Source: UBA1672 sp050633645
GTDB taxonomy: Bacteria; Pseudomonadota; Alphaproteobacteria; Micavibrionales; Micavibrionaceae
Direction of reading: 5' to 3'
Assembly: GCA_050633645.1 (NCBI GenBank)
Contig: JBOEGX010000002.1
Coordinates: 124,001 to 188,000 of the forward strand
DNA: 64,000 nt
Part shown: positions 8,671 through 17,296 of the stretch, piece by piece
Position numbering within the stretch: position 1 is the stretch's first letter
How the letters are laid out: the number at the start of each line of letters is the position of its first letter
Position numbers and translations under genes: made by a program
The notes under the pieces: generated by a model
What the model saw: the letters and a program-made list of their open reading frames with translations, nothing else
Databases searched by the model: none
Told to the model about the DNA's origin: nothing

Positions 8671-9876
8671 ATGAATATATCTCCTCAACAGCCCGTAATC
8701 ATGCAAATCATCCCCGAGCTTGGCGCAGGCGGAGCAGAACAAGGATGTATTGATGTCGCCGCCGCGATTGTTAAAGCCGGCGCGCAAGCCATCATTGTTT
8801 CAAACGGCGGTTACCGCGTATCAGAGCTTCAACGAATCGGCGCTCACCATATAGACCTTCCCGTTCATAGCAAAAACCCATTCGTAATGTGGCAAAACAT
8901 TAAACGTCTAAAAAAACTGATAAAACGATATAACGTCGGCATAGTTCACGCCCGCAGCCGGGCCCCCGCATGGAGTGCATGGCGCGCATGTCAGGAAACC
9001 AACGCACATTTTGTTACAACATGCCACGCCCCCTATAATATTAGCGGCGAAGCAAAGCGTCTATATAATGGCTCAATCGCCCATGGGGAGGTCATTATCG
9101 CCATATCTGACTATGTCACCAATTATCTGAAAAAAAATTACAATATTGACCCAAATCGTATCCGAACCATACACCGCGGTATTCCATTAGAAAAATTTCA
9201 TCCCACCACGGTTACCGCAGATCGCATGATCACCCTCGCCAATGAATGGCGTATTCCTGATGGCGCAAATATTGTCATGCTACCTGGAAGACTAACACGA
9301 TGGAAAGGACATCATGTTCTTATCGATGCCATGGCAAAGCTTGCCAGAAAAGATGTGTTTTGCGTCATTATCGGCTCTGACCAAGGCCGCAGCGATTACA
9401 AAAAAGAACTTGAACAAGCTATAGAAGAGAAAAAAATAGGAACACAAATTCGCATTGTTGATCAATGCCACGACATGCCTGCCGCCTATATGCTTTCCAC
9501 CGTTGTTATTTCTGCCTCCACCGACCCCGAGGGATTTGGGCGCATTCCCGTAGAAGCTCAAGCAATGGGACGCCCAATCATCGCCACAGATCATGGCGGC
9601 GCGCAGGAAACAATTATACGCGGACATACAGGATGGCTTGTCCCACCCAATGATTCCGATGCACTCGCACAATCCATCGACGAAGCCTTATCCCTTGATC
9701 AAAATCAACGCGCCATTCTGGCAACACGCTCTATGGCGCATATTGCAGAGCATTTCACAAAGGATATCATGGTTGAAAAAACCCTTGATGTTTACACGGA
9801 AGTCCTGGGTAGCTCACTGTCATCAAAAAATGCAAATGAACCCTTCCGCAACAGCACACAGAAACAAAACGCATAA
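8671..9876 (+). CDS. Glycosyltransferase family 4 (GT-B)
   Basis: The 401-residue protein opens with an N-terminal GT-B half (QIIPELGAGGAEQGCIDVA, HARSRAPAWSAW). Its C-terminal nucleotide-sugar half has PGRLTRWKGH, ASTDPEGFGRIPVEAQAMGRPIIATDHGGAQE, and an E-x7-E pattern. It transfers a sugar from a nucleotide donor, probably to a lipid or LPS intermediate on the inner membrane face. No signal or TM segment is seen. The next gene, a family 9 transferase, begins 3 nt after its stop, so the pair probably works on the same surface glycan. Acceptor and donor are not deducible. Confidence 0.93.
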   Translation: MNISPQQPVIMQIIPELGAGGAEQGCIDVAAAIVKAGAQAIIVSNGGYRVSELQRIGAHHIDLPVHSKNPFVMWQNIKRLKKLIKRYNVGIVHARSRAPAWSAWRACQETNAHFVTTCHAPYNISGEAKRLYNGSIAHGEVIIAISDYVTNYLKKNYNIDPNRIRTIHRGIPLEKFHPTTVTADRMITLANEWRIPDGANIVMLPGRLTRWKGHHVLIDAMAKLARKDVFCVIIGSDQGRSDYKKELEQAIEEKKIGTQIRIVDQCHDMPAAYMLSTVVISASTDPEGFGRIPVEAQAMGRPIIATDHGGAQETIIRGHTGWLVPPNDSDALAQSIDEALSLDQNQRAILATRSMAHIAEHFTKDIMVEKTLDVYTEVLGSSLSSKNANEPFRNSTQKQNA

Positions 9877-9879
9877 AAA

Positions 9880-10821
9880 ATGGAACCAATGGCGCAGGAA
9901 AAAATACTGGTCATAAAACTCGGCGCTCTCGGTGATTTCATTCAAGCACTCGGCCCTATGAAATCAATTCGTGCCCACCACCCCGCCGCCCATATAACAT
10001 TAATGACAACCCCAATATTTAAAATCTTTGGCGAAAAATCTGACTATTTCAATGAAATATGGTTCGAAAACACACGTCCCAAAACCACTAATATAATGGG
10101 ATGGATTGCATTTAGAAAAAAACTTCTCACTGGGAATTACACCCGCATTTATGATTTACAAAATAATGATCGTACCAATTTTTATTTCAAGCTCTTCCCA
10201 AAATCAAACCGCCCCGAATGGGTTGGTGCAGCAAAAAATGCTTCACATGAAAACTCATCGCCAACGCGCATAGCAGGTCACGCCTTTGACGGACACAAAC
10301 AAACACTAGGGCTTGCAGGAATAGAAAATATCGAAATCGACAATCTAAAATGGATTAATGAGGATTTATCGGCATTTAACCTGAAAAAGCCTTATATCTT
10401 ATTTGTTCCAGGCTCCGCCCCACAACACCCACAAAAACGCTGGCCCGCAAAATATTACGGCGAGTTGGCAAAACAGCTCACCACAGAAAAATACCAAATC
10501 ATTCTATTAGGAACAAATGCGGAAAAAGAGGTCACAGACGAAATCGCAAAAATTTGCCCTGAATGCCTAAATTTAACAGGAAAAACATCCCTATTCCAAA
10601 TCGTAGCATTAGCGCAAAGCGCCGCCGCCGCCATAGGAAATGATACAGGCCCCATGCATATAATCGCGCCCACACAATGCCCATCTATCACTCTATTTTC
10701 AAACCACAGCAATCCCGAACGCCACGCACCATTGGGCAAAAACGTCACAACAATTCAAAAAGAAAATATAGAAAACATTTCAGAAGAAGAAATCTTAAAC
10801 GCGCTCAAAAACTACATTTAA
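9880..10821 (+). CDS. Glycosyltransferase family 9 (heptosyltransferase-like)
   Basis: The 313-residue protein starts with ILVIKLGALGDFIQALGPMKSIRAHHP, the typical N-terminus of ADP-heptose:LPS heptosyltransferases. Its donor-binding half contains FVPGSAPQHPQKRWP and the GNDTGPMHIIA motif. These enzymes add heptose to the LPS inner core. Either the ATG at 9880 or the one at 9889 could serve as start. It directly follows a GT4 gene and its 3' end overlaps the convergent ArsR gene by 4 nt. It is shorter than WaaC/WaaF, so the exact sugar is uncertain. Confidence 0.92.
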   Translation: MEPMAQEKILVIKLGALGDFIQALGPMKSIRAHHPAAHITLMTTPIFKIFGEKSDYFNEIWFENTRPKTTNIMGWIAFRKKLLTGNYTRIYDLQNNDRTNFYFKLFPKSNRPEWVGAAKNASHENSSPTRIAGHAFDGHKQTLGLAGIENIEIDNLKWINEDLSAFNLKKPYILFVPGSAPQHPQKRWPAKYYGELAKQLTTEKYQIILLGTNAEKEVTDEIAKICPECLNLTGKTSLFQIVALAQSAAAAIGNDTGPMHIIAPTQCPSITLFSNHSNPERHAPLGKNVTTIQKENIENISEEEILNALKNYI

Positions 10822-11117
10822 GTATCAGGACAATATATATCGTACAAACAGCGAAGAACTTCATTCGCCGCTTCATCACATAAAGAATAATAAATGCTCT
10901 GCGCCTCACGCCTTGTCGTCACAAGACCATCTTTACGAAGGCGCGCCAAATGCTGTGACAAAGCCGATTGACTAAGCTCAACAATCTCTTCCAATTCCCC
11001 AACACTCTTCTCACCTTTATGAAGAGCACAAACAATCAATAGTCTTTTCTCATTTGATAAAGCTTTGAGTAACGCACTGGCTAAGCCAATATTACACTCA
11101 ATCTCATTAATATCCAT
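10818..11117 (-). CDS. ArsR-family repressor, SqrR/BigR-like persulfide sensor
   Basis: The 99-residue winged-helix protein has the recognition helix in LSQSALSQHLARLRKDGLV and a wing with TTRREAQSIYYSL. Cys30 (LIVCALHKGEKS) and Cys96 (YDIYCPDT) are 66 residues apart, the spacing of the reactive pair Cys41/Cys107 in Rhodobacter SqrR. That pair forms a tetrasulfide bridge in the presence of reactive sulfur and releases DNA. No metal-binding CxC motif of arsenic or zinc sensors is present. Lying after the SDR gene with a 149-nt AT-rich gap that may hold its operator, it may repress itself. No sulfide oxidation gene is visible in the window. Confidence 0.8.
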   Translation of the reverse strand: MDINEIECNIGLASALLKALSNEKRLLIVCALHKGEKSVGELEEIVELSQSALSQHLARLRKDGLVTTRREAQSIYYSLCDEAANEVLRCLYDIYCPDT

Positions 11118-11266
11118 TTTTTAAAAATCTCACACATCATCACGAAACAACCAAAGCACGCAAACATAAAATAAAGTTAAGTATTATTTTTTATAATTAA
11201 ATTATTATTTAAAGTAATATGTTCTAATAAACTTATTATAAAACAGGATCAAGTACTATAAAGACT
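11118..11266 (-). promoter_or_regulatory. AT-rich promoter/operator region of the ArsR gene
   Basis: The gap between the SDR and ArsR genes is extremely AT-rich from about 11160 to 11250, with runs such as TATTATTTTTTATAATTAAATT and the partial palindrome AATAATTTAATTAT. BigR/SqrR repressors are known to bind AT-rich dyads, so this is a plausible autoregulatory site. No exact operator can be fixed by eye. Confidence 0.4.
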
Positions 11267-12058
11267 TCATTCCGACTTTTTTGACTTTGATGGCATATAT
11301 GACAATATTTTCTGTGAAATACAATCAAAAACAACCATAAAGACCCAAGCCATAAAAGCTGGAAAAGTAGGAAAAGCGATCCTCCCCTTATTTTTACGAA
11401 GCCCCCGCCCAATAATTTCAGCCGCCTTATCAGACTTTATAATATGCGGCATAGGAAAATCATTGACCGAAGTCATGCGCGACTCAACAAACCCTGGGCA
11501 AATAACATTCACCCGAATCCCAGTTTTCCATAGCGCTCCGCGCAACGCCTCACCATAAACCCGAACTGCCGCCTTTGATCCACAATATGCCGGCGCCCCC
11601 GGCCAACCACGATACCCCGCCAAAGAGCTCATAATCGCGATTTGCCCACTTCCGCGCTCAATCATTTTCTCCTGCAATGGCTCAATCGTATTAAGAACAC
11701 CGTTTAAGTTAACATCAAACACATGGCGCACCTGATCCGCCGGCTCACCAATTAAAACCCCGCCAGTCCCCGCCGATATCCCCGCATTGGCAACAACCAA
11801 ATCCACGGGATGCGCCGCGTCAAAAGAACATATCCAATCATACATCCCCTGCCGATCTGTCACATCAACCAACCCTTCAACAACAATCGCGCCTTTATCA
11901 CGGCACAACGCCGCGACCTGACCCAACCTTTGGGCATCGCGCCCCGTCAAGCCAAGCACAACATCAGGCGCAGCATAATACTCTGCCAAGGCTTGCCCGA
12001 TACCACTCGACGCCCCCGTAATAATAATACTTTGGCTATCGCTCCTATACGCACACAT
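11267..12058 (-). CDS. SDR-family NAD(P)-dependent oxidoreductase
   Basis: This 263-residue classical short-chain dehydrogenase has the cofactor motif TGASSGIG (residues 14-21), the NAG motif (VANAGIS), catalytic Ser in IMSSLAG, and Tyr/Lys in YCGSKAA. The C-terminus ends in a hydrophobic segment (FPAFMAWVFMVVFDCISQKILSYM) that may associate with the membrane, followed by a basic tail. The substrate is unknown. It lies upstream of the ArsR gene on the same strand, and the gmk gene runs divergently on the other side. Confidence 0.92.
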   Translation of the reverse strand: MCAYRSDSQSIIITGASSGIGQALAEYYAAPDVVLGLTGRDAQRLGQVAALCRDKGAIVVEGLVDVTDRQGMYDWICSFDAAHPVDLVVANAGISAGTGGVLIGEPADQVRHVFDVNLNGVLNTIEPLQEKMIERGSGQIAIMSSLAGYRGWPGAPAYCGSKAAVRVYGEALRGALWKTGIRVNVICPGFVESRMTSVNDFPMPHIIKSDKAAEIIGRGLRKNKGRIAFPTFPAFMAWVFMVVFDCISQKILSYMPSKSKKSE

Positions 12059-12153
12059 ATTTTTCTTTCGTCTTACTTTAGAATTGCTCTTTTTTTTGTA
12101 TATGTTTAACCTTATGCCACAAATTGAAAAGACGAAAGATCAGGAGCATAACT

Positions 12154-12795
12154 GTGCAAAACATCAAACGCCGCGGCCTAATGTATGTAATGTCATCCCC
12201 CTCAGGCGCGGGAAAAACAACAATCACGCGTGCTCTTTTAAAAAACAATCCTGATTTAGCCATTTCAATATCCGCAACGACACGCAAACGCCGCGCTGGC
12301 GAGGTTCACGGACAAGATTATTTCTTCGTCTCTCCTGATGAGTTCCGCAATATGGTGGATAATGGCGAGATGCTTGAACATGCCAAGGTCTTTGATAATT
12401 ATTACGGCACACCGCGCATCCCCGTTCAAAAAGCCCTGACCGAGGGAAAAGACGTTATCTTCGATATTGATTGGCAAGGCACACAACAGCTTTGCGAAAT
12501 ATCCCGCGAAGATTTAGTCACCGTCTTTATCCTCCCCCCCGCCAGAGCAGAGCTTGAAAAACGCCTGCGTAACAGATCAAAAGACACGTTAGAATCAGAT
12601 ACAGAAATCCGGGGGCGCATGGAAAAGGCCGCCGATGAAATGTCACATTATTCGGAATATGATTACGTCATCATCAATAATGATGTCGAAGAAGCCACCT
12701 GCAAAGCGCAGCTCATCTTGGATGCAGAACGCATAAAACGCCGCCGCATGATCGGCCTGTCTGACTTTGTAAAGGGCTTAAAAGGCGGTCTTTAA
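12154..12795 (+). CDS. gmk: Guanylate kinase
   Basis: Guanylate kinase phosphorylates GMP to GDP with ATP. The P-loop SSPSGAGKTT lies at residues 15-24 of the 213-residue protein. The GMP-binding segment (STTRKRRAGEVHGQDYFFVS) and the lid region with RLRNRSKD are complete. The GTG at 12154 is taken as start because AGGAG stands 8 nt before it and family members begin with a short NIKRRGLM-type leader. An in-frame TTG at 12124 lacks such a site. The 3' end overlaps the convergent gene by 4 nt. Confidence 0.96.
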   Translation: MQNIKRRGLMYVMSSPSGAGKTTITRALLKNNPDLAISISATTRKRRAGEVHGQDYFFVSPDEFRNMVDNGEMLEHAKVFDNYYGTPRIPVQKALTEGKDVIFDIDWQGTQQLCEISREDLVTVFILPPARAELEKRLRNRSKDTLESDTEIRGRMEKAADEMSHYSEYDYVIINNDVEEATCKAQLILDAERIKRRRMIGLSDFVKGLKGGL

Positions 12796-13415
12796 TCTAT
12801 ATCAAAACGCAAAGAACGAACGGCATCATGCATAGAATCTCGATTCTTAGGGGCATCCGTTAAGGCATCAATCGCATCATTAAGTCGCCCTATATCATCT
12901 TTAGACAGTTTAATTTTATCATGAACCCACCCTTTACCTATATCATACGGTTCTTCAACCGTGAACATATCTGAATTCCATGGCCACGAAGCGCACATCT
13001 TATTGTTTTCATCCAATGAGAGCATAAAATTCGCTTGTATACTATTCACATAAGATAATAGCGGCGCACCGTTCTGATCAAGAACAACCAGTGTCGTAAA
13101 GTCATCAACACCAGCAATAAGATCATCAAAATTGTTTTTGAATTTTTTTTCCGATACATGCAAAACAGGATCACTAAATTTTCGCGTCGGAAATAATCGA
13201 TGATATTCATACACAAAAGATGGTGGAATCAAAGCACCTGAAACCCAACCTGACTTATAAAGAACAACACCACTTTGCTGCTCATTAACGACATTAACGG
13301 ATTCCTGCCAGTCCTTTTTTAAAAATGAAGACACTGTTGTCGCCGCAATTTCAGGATTTCGCGACGTCAAACCAATTTGATTTTTAAATTCTTTCGCTAA
13401 TTTCACACCAACCAC
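12792..13415 (-). CDS. Hypothetical protein
   Basis: This 207-residue soluble protein is not recognised. It lacks a signal peptide and TM segments. Aromatic clusters are present (PPSFVYEYHRLFP, ASWPWNSDMF) and the C-terminal 40 residues are helical and charged (SKDDIGRLNDAIDALTDAP). It begins 11 nt after the rsmA stop and may be translated from the same message. Its stop overlaps gmk. In many alphaproteobacteria rsmA is followed directly by gmk, so it looks like a lineage-specific insertion. Confidence 0.6.
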   Translation of the reverse strand: MVGVKLAKEFKNQIGLTSRNPEIAATTVSSFLKKDWQESVNVVNEQQSGVVLYKSGWVSGALIPPSFVYEYHRLFPTRKFSDPVLHVSEKKFKNNFDDLIAGVDDFTTLVVLDQNGAPLLSYVNSIQANFMLSLDENNKMCASWPWNSDMFTVEEPYDIGKGWVHDKIKLSKDDIGRLNDAIDALTDAPKNRDSMHDAVRSLRFDID

Positions 13416-13426
13416 CCATAAAAAAC

Positions 13427-14281
13427 TTAATGAAAACCAGCTATATCCAAATATTGCGCCACCGTCAAATTTTCCGCGCGAATCTGCGGATCAATGTGCA
13501 ACGCCTCTATCGCAGGCAAATACTCTTTAAGACTGGAACGCACCATTTTTCGGCGCTGGTTAAAGGCCGCCGCCGTAACCTGTTCAACATCAGAAAACAC
13601 GGGCGCATAATCCGCCAAGTTTTTTGGCTTAAAAAACACCACCGCCGAATTTACCTTAGGTGGCGGAATAAAAGCGCTCGGCGGTAAGTCATACATGATT
13701 TGCACATCACATAACCACTGTGAAATAACCGCCAACCGTCCATATGCCTTTGTATTCGGGCGCGCCACAATGCGCTCTGCAACTTCTTTTTGAAACATCA
13801 ATGCCATTGATTGATAAGAATTATTCTGCGCTCGAATTTGCTTCAACCACCCAATCAAAAGAGGCGTAGCAACATTATATGGCAAGTTCGCAACAATAAC
13901 GCGCGGCGCAGCAGAACCTTCGGTTAAATCAATTTTAAGCGCGTCCCCATGGATAACATCCAAATCCCCAGACGCAACATTTTTAAGCCCTTCAAGCGCA
14001 GCAACCGCGCGCGCATCATACTCAACCGCGCTCACTTGTTTCACGGGGCTTTTAAGCAATGCCCGCGTTAATCCCCCTGGCCCTGGCCCCACTTCAAAGG
14101 CATGAACACCCGACCAATCACCACCATCACGATTCATCGCTTCGCGCACAATTTTATCAGTAATATTAAGATCTAAAAGAAAATTTTGCCCCAGTGATTT
14201 TTGTGCACGCAAATCATGCGCGTCAATCACCTCCCGAAGCGGAGGCAAAGCGTCAATAGCAACCGCACGATCATTCGCCAT
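13427..14281 (-). CDS. rsmA: 16S rRNA dimethyladenosine transferase (RsmA/KsgA)
   Basis: RsmA dimethylates two adjacent adenosines in the 3'-terminal helix of 16S rRNA, a late checkpoint of small-subunit assembly. The 284-residue protein has the family start KSLGQNFLLDLNITDKIV, the SAM-binding motif I FEVGPGPGGLTRALL, the acidic motif VEYDARAV, and the catalytic NLPYNVATPLL. The C-terminal helical domain includes PPPKVNSAVV and FNQRRKMVRSSLK. It starts 2 nt after the surA stop. The usual gene between surA and rsmA, pdxA, is missing. Confidence 0.96.
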   Translation of the reverse strand: MANDRAVAIDALPPLREVIDAHDLRAQKSLGQNFLLDLNITDKIVREAMNRDGGDWSGVHAFEVGPGPGGLTRALLKSPVKQVSAVEYDARAVAALEGLKNVASGDLDVIHGDALKIDLTEGSAAPRVIVANLPYNVATPLLIGWLKQIRAQNNSYQSMALMFQKEVAERIVARPNTKAYGRLAVISQWLCDVQIMYDLPPSAFIPPPKVNSAVVFFKPKNLADYAPVFSDVEQVTAAAFNQRRKMVRSSLKEYLPAIEALHIDPQIRAENLTVAQYLDIAGFH

Positions 14282-14283
14282 AT

Positions 14284-15237
14284 TTACACACGAATATCAA
14301 CAAACGCCGCCGCGCGTAAATCCATCAAATGACGACTTTGTACTTTATTCAAACGATCTGTGCCAATATTATAATGAATTTGATCCCGTGAAGGCATCGT
14401 ATCCTCACTCAAAATCCGCGTGTCGCGTAAAAACATAATATGATATCCGTCAGGTGTTTTAATCGGCGCTGTGACTTCATTTTTCTTCACACCTTGTAAT
14501 CCATTTAAAAGACTCTGATCAATTTGTTCTTCATTCAACCACCCCGTATCTCCGCCACGAGCCGCACCCGCCGCCTTTGAAAATTGCTGCGCCAATTTAA
14601 AAAAGCTCGCCTTACCGCTTTTAATTTCCCGTACAAGCCGTTGACCAAGTTGCTTAACCTTTGCTTCCTCTTTCGGGTCAGCCATCGGCAAGTAAATTTC
14701 TGCCGTCAAAAATTCTGTTGTCCCAATTTTCGCCTTCGTACGCTCATACGTATCATCAATATCACGCTCTGAGACAACAACGCGTGGGCGCAATTTCGCC
14801 TGCACAACTTTCCCCCATGCCACCTGCGATTCAATCTGTGCCGTCATCGTTGAAATATCAATCCCACCGCGCCTCATCATTGCTTTAAACTGGTCGGGAC
14901 TCATATTATTTTGCCCTGCAATCGTCGCAAATCCTTGATCAACCTCCTCAGGGGTGATCTCAAAGCCCATCTTACGTGCCTCTTGAATCATGATGCGCTC
15001 ATTAATCAATCCACCCAAAACCTGCGGCGTCATTTTTTCACGAATCTCTGCATTATTTGGCAAACCAGAAGAGGCAAGAATCAGCTTTAGCCGCTTATTC
15101 AAATCACTCGCCGATATGGCATCTTCATTCACCACCGCAACAATTTCCTGCACTGCCGCAACGGCTTGCCGCTCCTGCATAACGCAAAAGACAAACGCAA
15201 AGATAAAAAATGCAGAAGCTAAACGAAAATATGACAT
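14284..15237 (-). CDS. surA: Periplasmic chaperone/peptidyl-prolyl isomerase SurA
   Basis: The 317-residue protein has a Sec signal peptide (hydrophobic residues about 6-22, cut likely after AVAA). A SurA N-terminal chaperone domain follows (EIVAVVNEDAISASDLNKRL, LINERIMIQEARKMGFEIT), and then one parvulin domain ending in GGDTGWLNEEQ and KTPDGYHIMFLRDTR. It assists folding of outer-membrane proteins. A single PPIase domain is usual in alphaproteobacteria, unlike the two in E. coli. It heads a unit with rsmA. Confidence 0.92.
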   Translation of the reverse strand: MSYFRLASAFFIFAFVFCVMQERQAVAAVQEIVAVVNEDAISASDLNKRLKLILASSGLPNNAEIREKMTPQVLGGLINERIMIQEARKMGFEITPEEVDQGFATIAGQNNMSPDQFKAMMRRGGIDISTMTAQIESQVAWGKVVQAKLRPRVVVSERDIDDTYERTKAKIGTTEFLTAEIYLPMADPKEEAKVKQLGQRLVREIKSGKASFFKLAQQFSKAAGAARGGDTGWLNEEQIDQSLLNGLQGVKKNEVTAPIKTPDGYHIMFLRDTRILSEDTMPSRDQIHYNIGTDRLNKVQSRHLMDLRAAAFVDIRV

Positions 15238-15285
15238 TATTTATTAATCCCTTAAATGAACTCCATTAGATACTATACAACGATT

Positions 15286-16248
15286 CTAGGCCGCTTTTTC
15301 CTTCGAAAAAACACCACCCGACCGATAACGCTCCAAATAACTTGGTAAAATCGATGCCATTGAAACAGGCACTATACCAAGGTTCTTAAAATTAAGCGCA
15401 CCATCTTCAACGACATTATCCGTCTTTAAACTCTCAACCTGATCCCGTGTAAGCAAAGGCTTAGGCAAAAGTGCTAAAAACATCGCTTCAAATTTCGCAA
15501 CACAAAACGGCAATTTAACAAGTCTGCGCTCTCGCCCTGTATATTGGGATATCATCGCGTATATGTCTTTAAAATCAACAACATCCACCCCACCAAGCTG
15601 ATAGACCTTACCCTGAAATCCATCACTCAACTCTTGCGACACTTTAATCACGGCATCCGCAACATCACCAACATAAACGGGCTGAAACCTCGTCTTTCCG
15701 CCACCAATCAACGGTAAAAAAGGTGAATAACGCGCAAGCTCCGCAAACATATTAAAGAAATTATCTCCCGCGCCAAACATAACACTAGGGCGCAAAATCG
15801 TTGCCTTCGGATAATTGGCGTGAATGGCCTGCTCACCCTCTAATTTTGATTTCGCGTATTTTGACGTACCCTTATCACATGATAGCGCCGAGACATGCAC
15901 AAAACGTGAAGCGCCTTCATCCGCACACGCCTTCGCAATCATCGCCGGGATATCAACATGCGCGCGCTTAAAGGTCGATTTTTTGCCCTTCTCATATAAA
16001 ACACCAATACAATTCACAACCACATCCGCGTTCTTAACGGCTTTACAAACATTTTTTGTATCACCATAATCACATTGAAACGGAACAACTTGCCCAACGA
16101 CCCCGCAGGGCTTTAAAAAATAGGCGCTCTCAGGAATCCGCGTTGCCACCTTCACCGTATAGCCAAGCGCCGCAAGCTCTCGCACCACCTGCGTCCCTAA
16201 AAAACCAGTTCCACCAAACACAGTCGCAATTTTATTGTTTTGCGCCAT
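15286..16248 (-). CDS. Complex I NDUFA9-like NAD(P)-binding protein
   Basis: The roughly 320-residue protein is an atypical short-chain dehydrogenase/epimerase related to NDUFA9 of mitochondrial complex I. It has the dinucleotide motif VFGGTGFLGTQVV, the NCIGVLYEKGKKSTF segment, VSALSCDKGTSKYAKSK in place of the catalytic YxxxK region, and RPSVMFGAGDNFFN. Alphaproteobacterial members are widespread and may support respiratory complex I or quinone biology; activity is unproven. ATG 16248 is preferred over one 8 codons upstream (16272), which has no ribosome site. Confidence 0.88.
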   Translation of the reverse strand: MAQNNKIATVFGGTGFLGTQVVRELAALGYTVKVATRIPESAYFLKPCGVVGQVVPFQCDYGDTKNVCKAVKNADVVVNCIGVLYEKGKKSTFKRAHVDIPAMIAKACADEGASRFVHVSALSCDKGTSKYAKSKLEGEQAIHANYPKATILRPSVMFGAGDNFFNMFAELARYSPFLPLIGGGKTRFQPVYVGDVADAVIKVSQELSDGFQGKVYQLGGVDVVDFKDIYAMISQYTGRERRLVKLPFCVAKFEAMFLALLPKPLLTRDQVESLKTDNVVEDGALNFKNLGIVPVSMASILPSYLERYRSGGVFSKEKAA

Positions 16249-16392
16249 TTTACAATTCCATTTTGTTATCATCTTAGAAGATTTATAATATGGCCGAAAT
16301 TAACATCAATGACAACGGATCAAACCAAAAATATATGGGATATTAAGAGGAAAAAGCGTGACCAAACGTATTTTTTACGCGAATATAACGTC

Positions 16393-17115
16393 ATGAAAAA
16401 AACAATATACATATTTGCTCTCACACTTTGCATCTTTGGGATAACACCAATAAAATCCCATGCCGCAGAAGATTTAAATATAAATACCCCTGTGATCGTG
16501 GAACTCTTCACCTCCCAAGGCTGCTCATCCTGTCCACCTGCGGATAAAATCCTCGCAGAATTAGCAGCAAGCAACAAAAACATCATTGCCCTTGGCTGCC
16601 ATGTCTCATATTGGAATCACCTTAAATGGAAGGACACATTGTCACAGGAATTTTGCGACATCCGCCAACACGGCATACAAGGCATAAGGAAAGAACGCAA
16701 AATTTACACCCCCCAAATGGTGGTCAACGGAAAATACGTCTTTATCGGAAGCAACACGGCAAAACTATCCTTCGCTCTACACTCCGCGCAAGAATCACCA
16801 CTTCTACCCATCACCACTACAGAAGAAAGCAATCTCATCACCATCACCTTACCTCAAGCAAAAACAGGCGATTACCGTATATGGGGATTTGGCTATAAAG
16901 ACAAGGTCACCACCAATATCGGCAACGGCGAAAACACAGGGCGCGTTATTGACTATACCCACCCCGTCATAACCTACAGCAATCTCGGCCCTTGGAATGG
17001 AACCGCAAATACATTAAGTTTTGAACGCCCCGAAGGCGATATAGACGGCATCACCATCTTCGCTCAATCAGAAGGCTATGGCGAGATCGTTGCAGCGGGT
17101 AAATTACAGTTTTAA
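16393..17115 (+). CDS. Secreted DUF1223 thioredoxin-like protein
   Basis: The 240-residue protein has a Sec signal peptide (MKKTIYIFALTLCIFGITPIKSHAA). The DUF1223 core follows: VIVELFTSQGCSSCPPADKIL with a CxxC pair, HVSYWNHLKW, then RKERKIYTPQMVVNGKYVFIGSN. The domain is a thioredoxin-like fold found in alphaproteobacterial periplasmic proteins; a redox role is likely but the partner is unknown. The ATG at 16393 directly precedes the signal peptide. The open frame extends upstream to 16240, but that stretch overlaps the divergent gene and shows no domain. Confidence 0.9.
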   Translation: MKKTIYIFALTLCIFGITPIKSHAAEDLNINTPVIVELFTSQGCSSCPPADKILAELAASNKNIIALGCHVSYWNHLKWKDTLSQEFCDIRQHGIQGIRKERKIYTPQMVVNGKYVFIGSNTAKLSFALHSAQESPLLPITTTEESNLITITLPQAKTGDYRIWGFGYKDKVTTNIGNGENTGRVIDYTHPVITYSNLGPWNGTANTLSFERPEGDIDGITIFAQSEGYGEIVAAGKLQF

Positions 17116-17123
17116 TCCCCAAC

Positions 17124-17189
17124 GTCATCCTGAACGAAAGGAAGGCTCTAAAAGATTTCTCCACAGCTTTGCAGTGTTCGAAATGACAA
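17124..17189. repeat. Imperfect palindromic intergenic repeat
   Basis: The left end GTCATCCTGAACG and right end TGTTCGAAATGAC are inverted with few mismatches, over about 66 bp. The pattern resembles dispersed palindromic elements reading GTCAT...ATGAC that occur in many AT-rich bacterial genomes. It sits directly after the DUF1223 gene and before the uvrD stop. Only one copy is seen in this window. Confidence 0.5.
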
Positions 17190-17211
17190 ATATCCTTAGA
17201 AATGAGGCGAA

Positions 17212-17287
17212 AATCAAGTTTTTCGAGAACCGAAACGGAGCATACGTAAAAGTATGTGAGTATCGGAAGCGCAGACAAGCTTGATTT
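17212..17287. repeat. Palindromic repeat, family A copy 1
   Basis: Outer arms AAATCAAG (17212-17219) and CTTGATTT (17280-17287) pair exactly. Inside are CGAAACGGAGCATACGT and ATGTGAGTATCGGAAGC around an AAAAG centre. The layout, with a TACGT-type core, GTGAGT/TACC-like segments and pairing outer arms, recurs at 23803-23902 and 55171-55248. It ends 10 nt after the uvrD stop (minus strand), so its hairpin may also end or protect that transcript. Confidence 0.6.
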
Positions 17288-17296
17288 ACAGACCAT

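Noticed and set aside
16240..16392. Extended N-terminus of the DUF1223 gene
   Set aside because: It would place 51 residues before an obvious Sec signal peptide and overlap the divergent gene.
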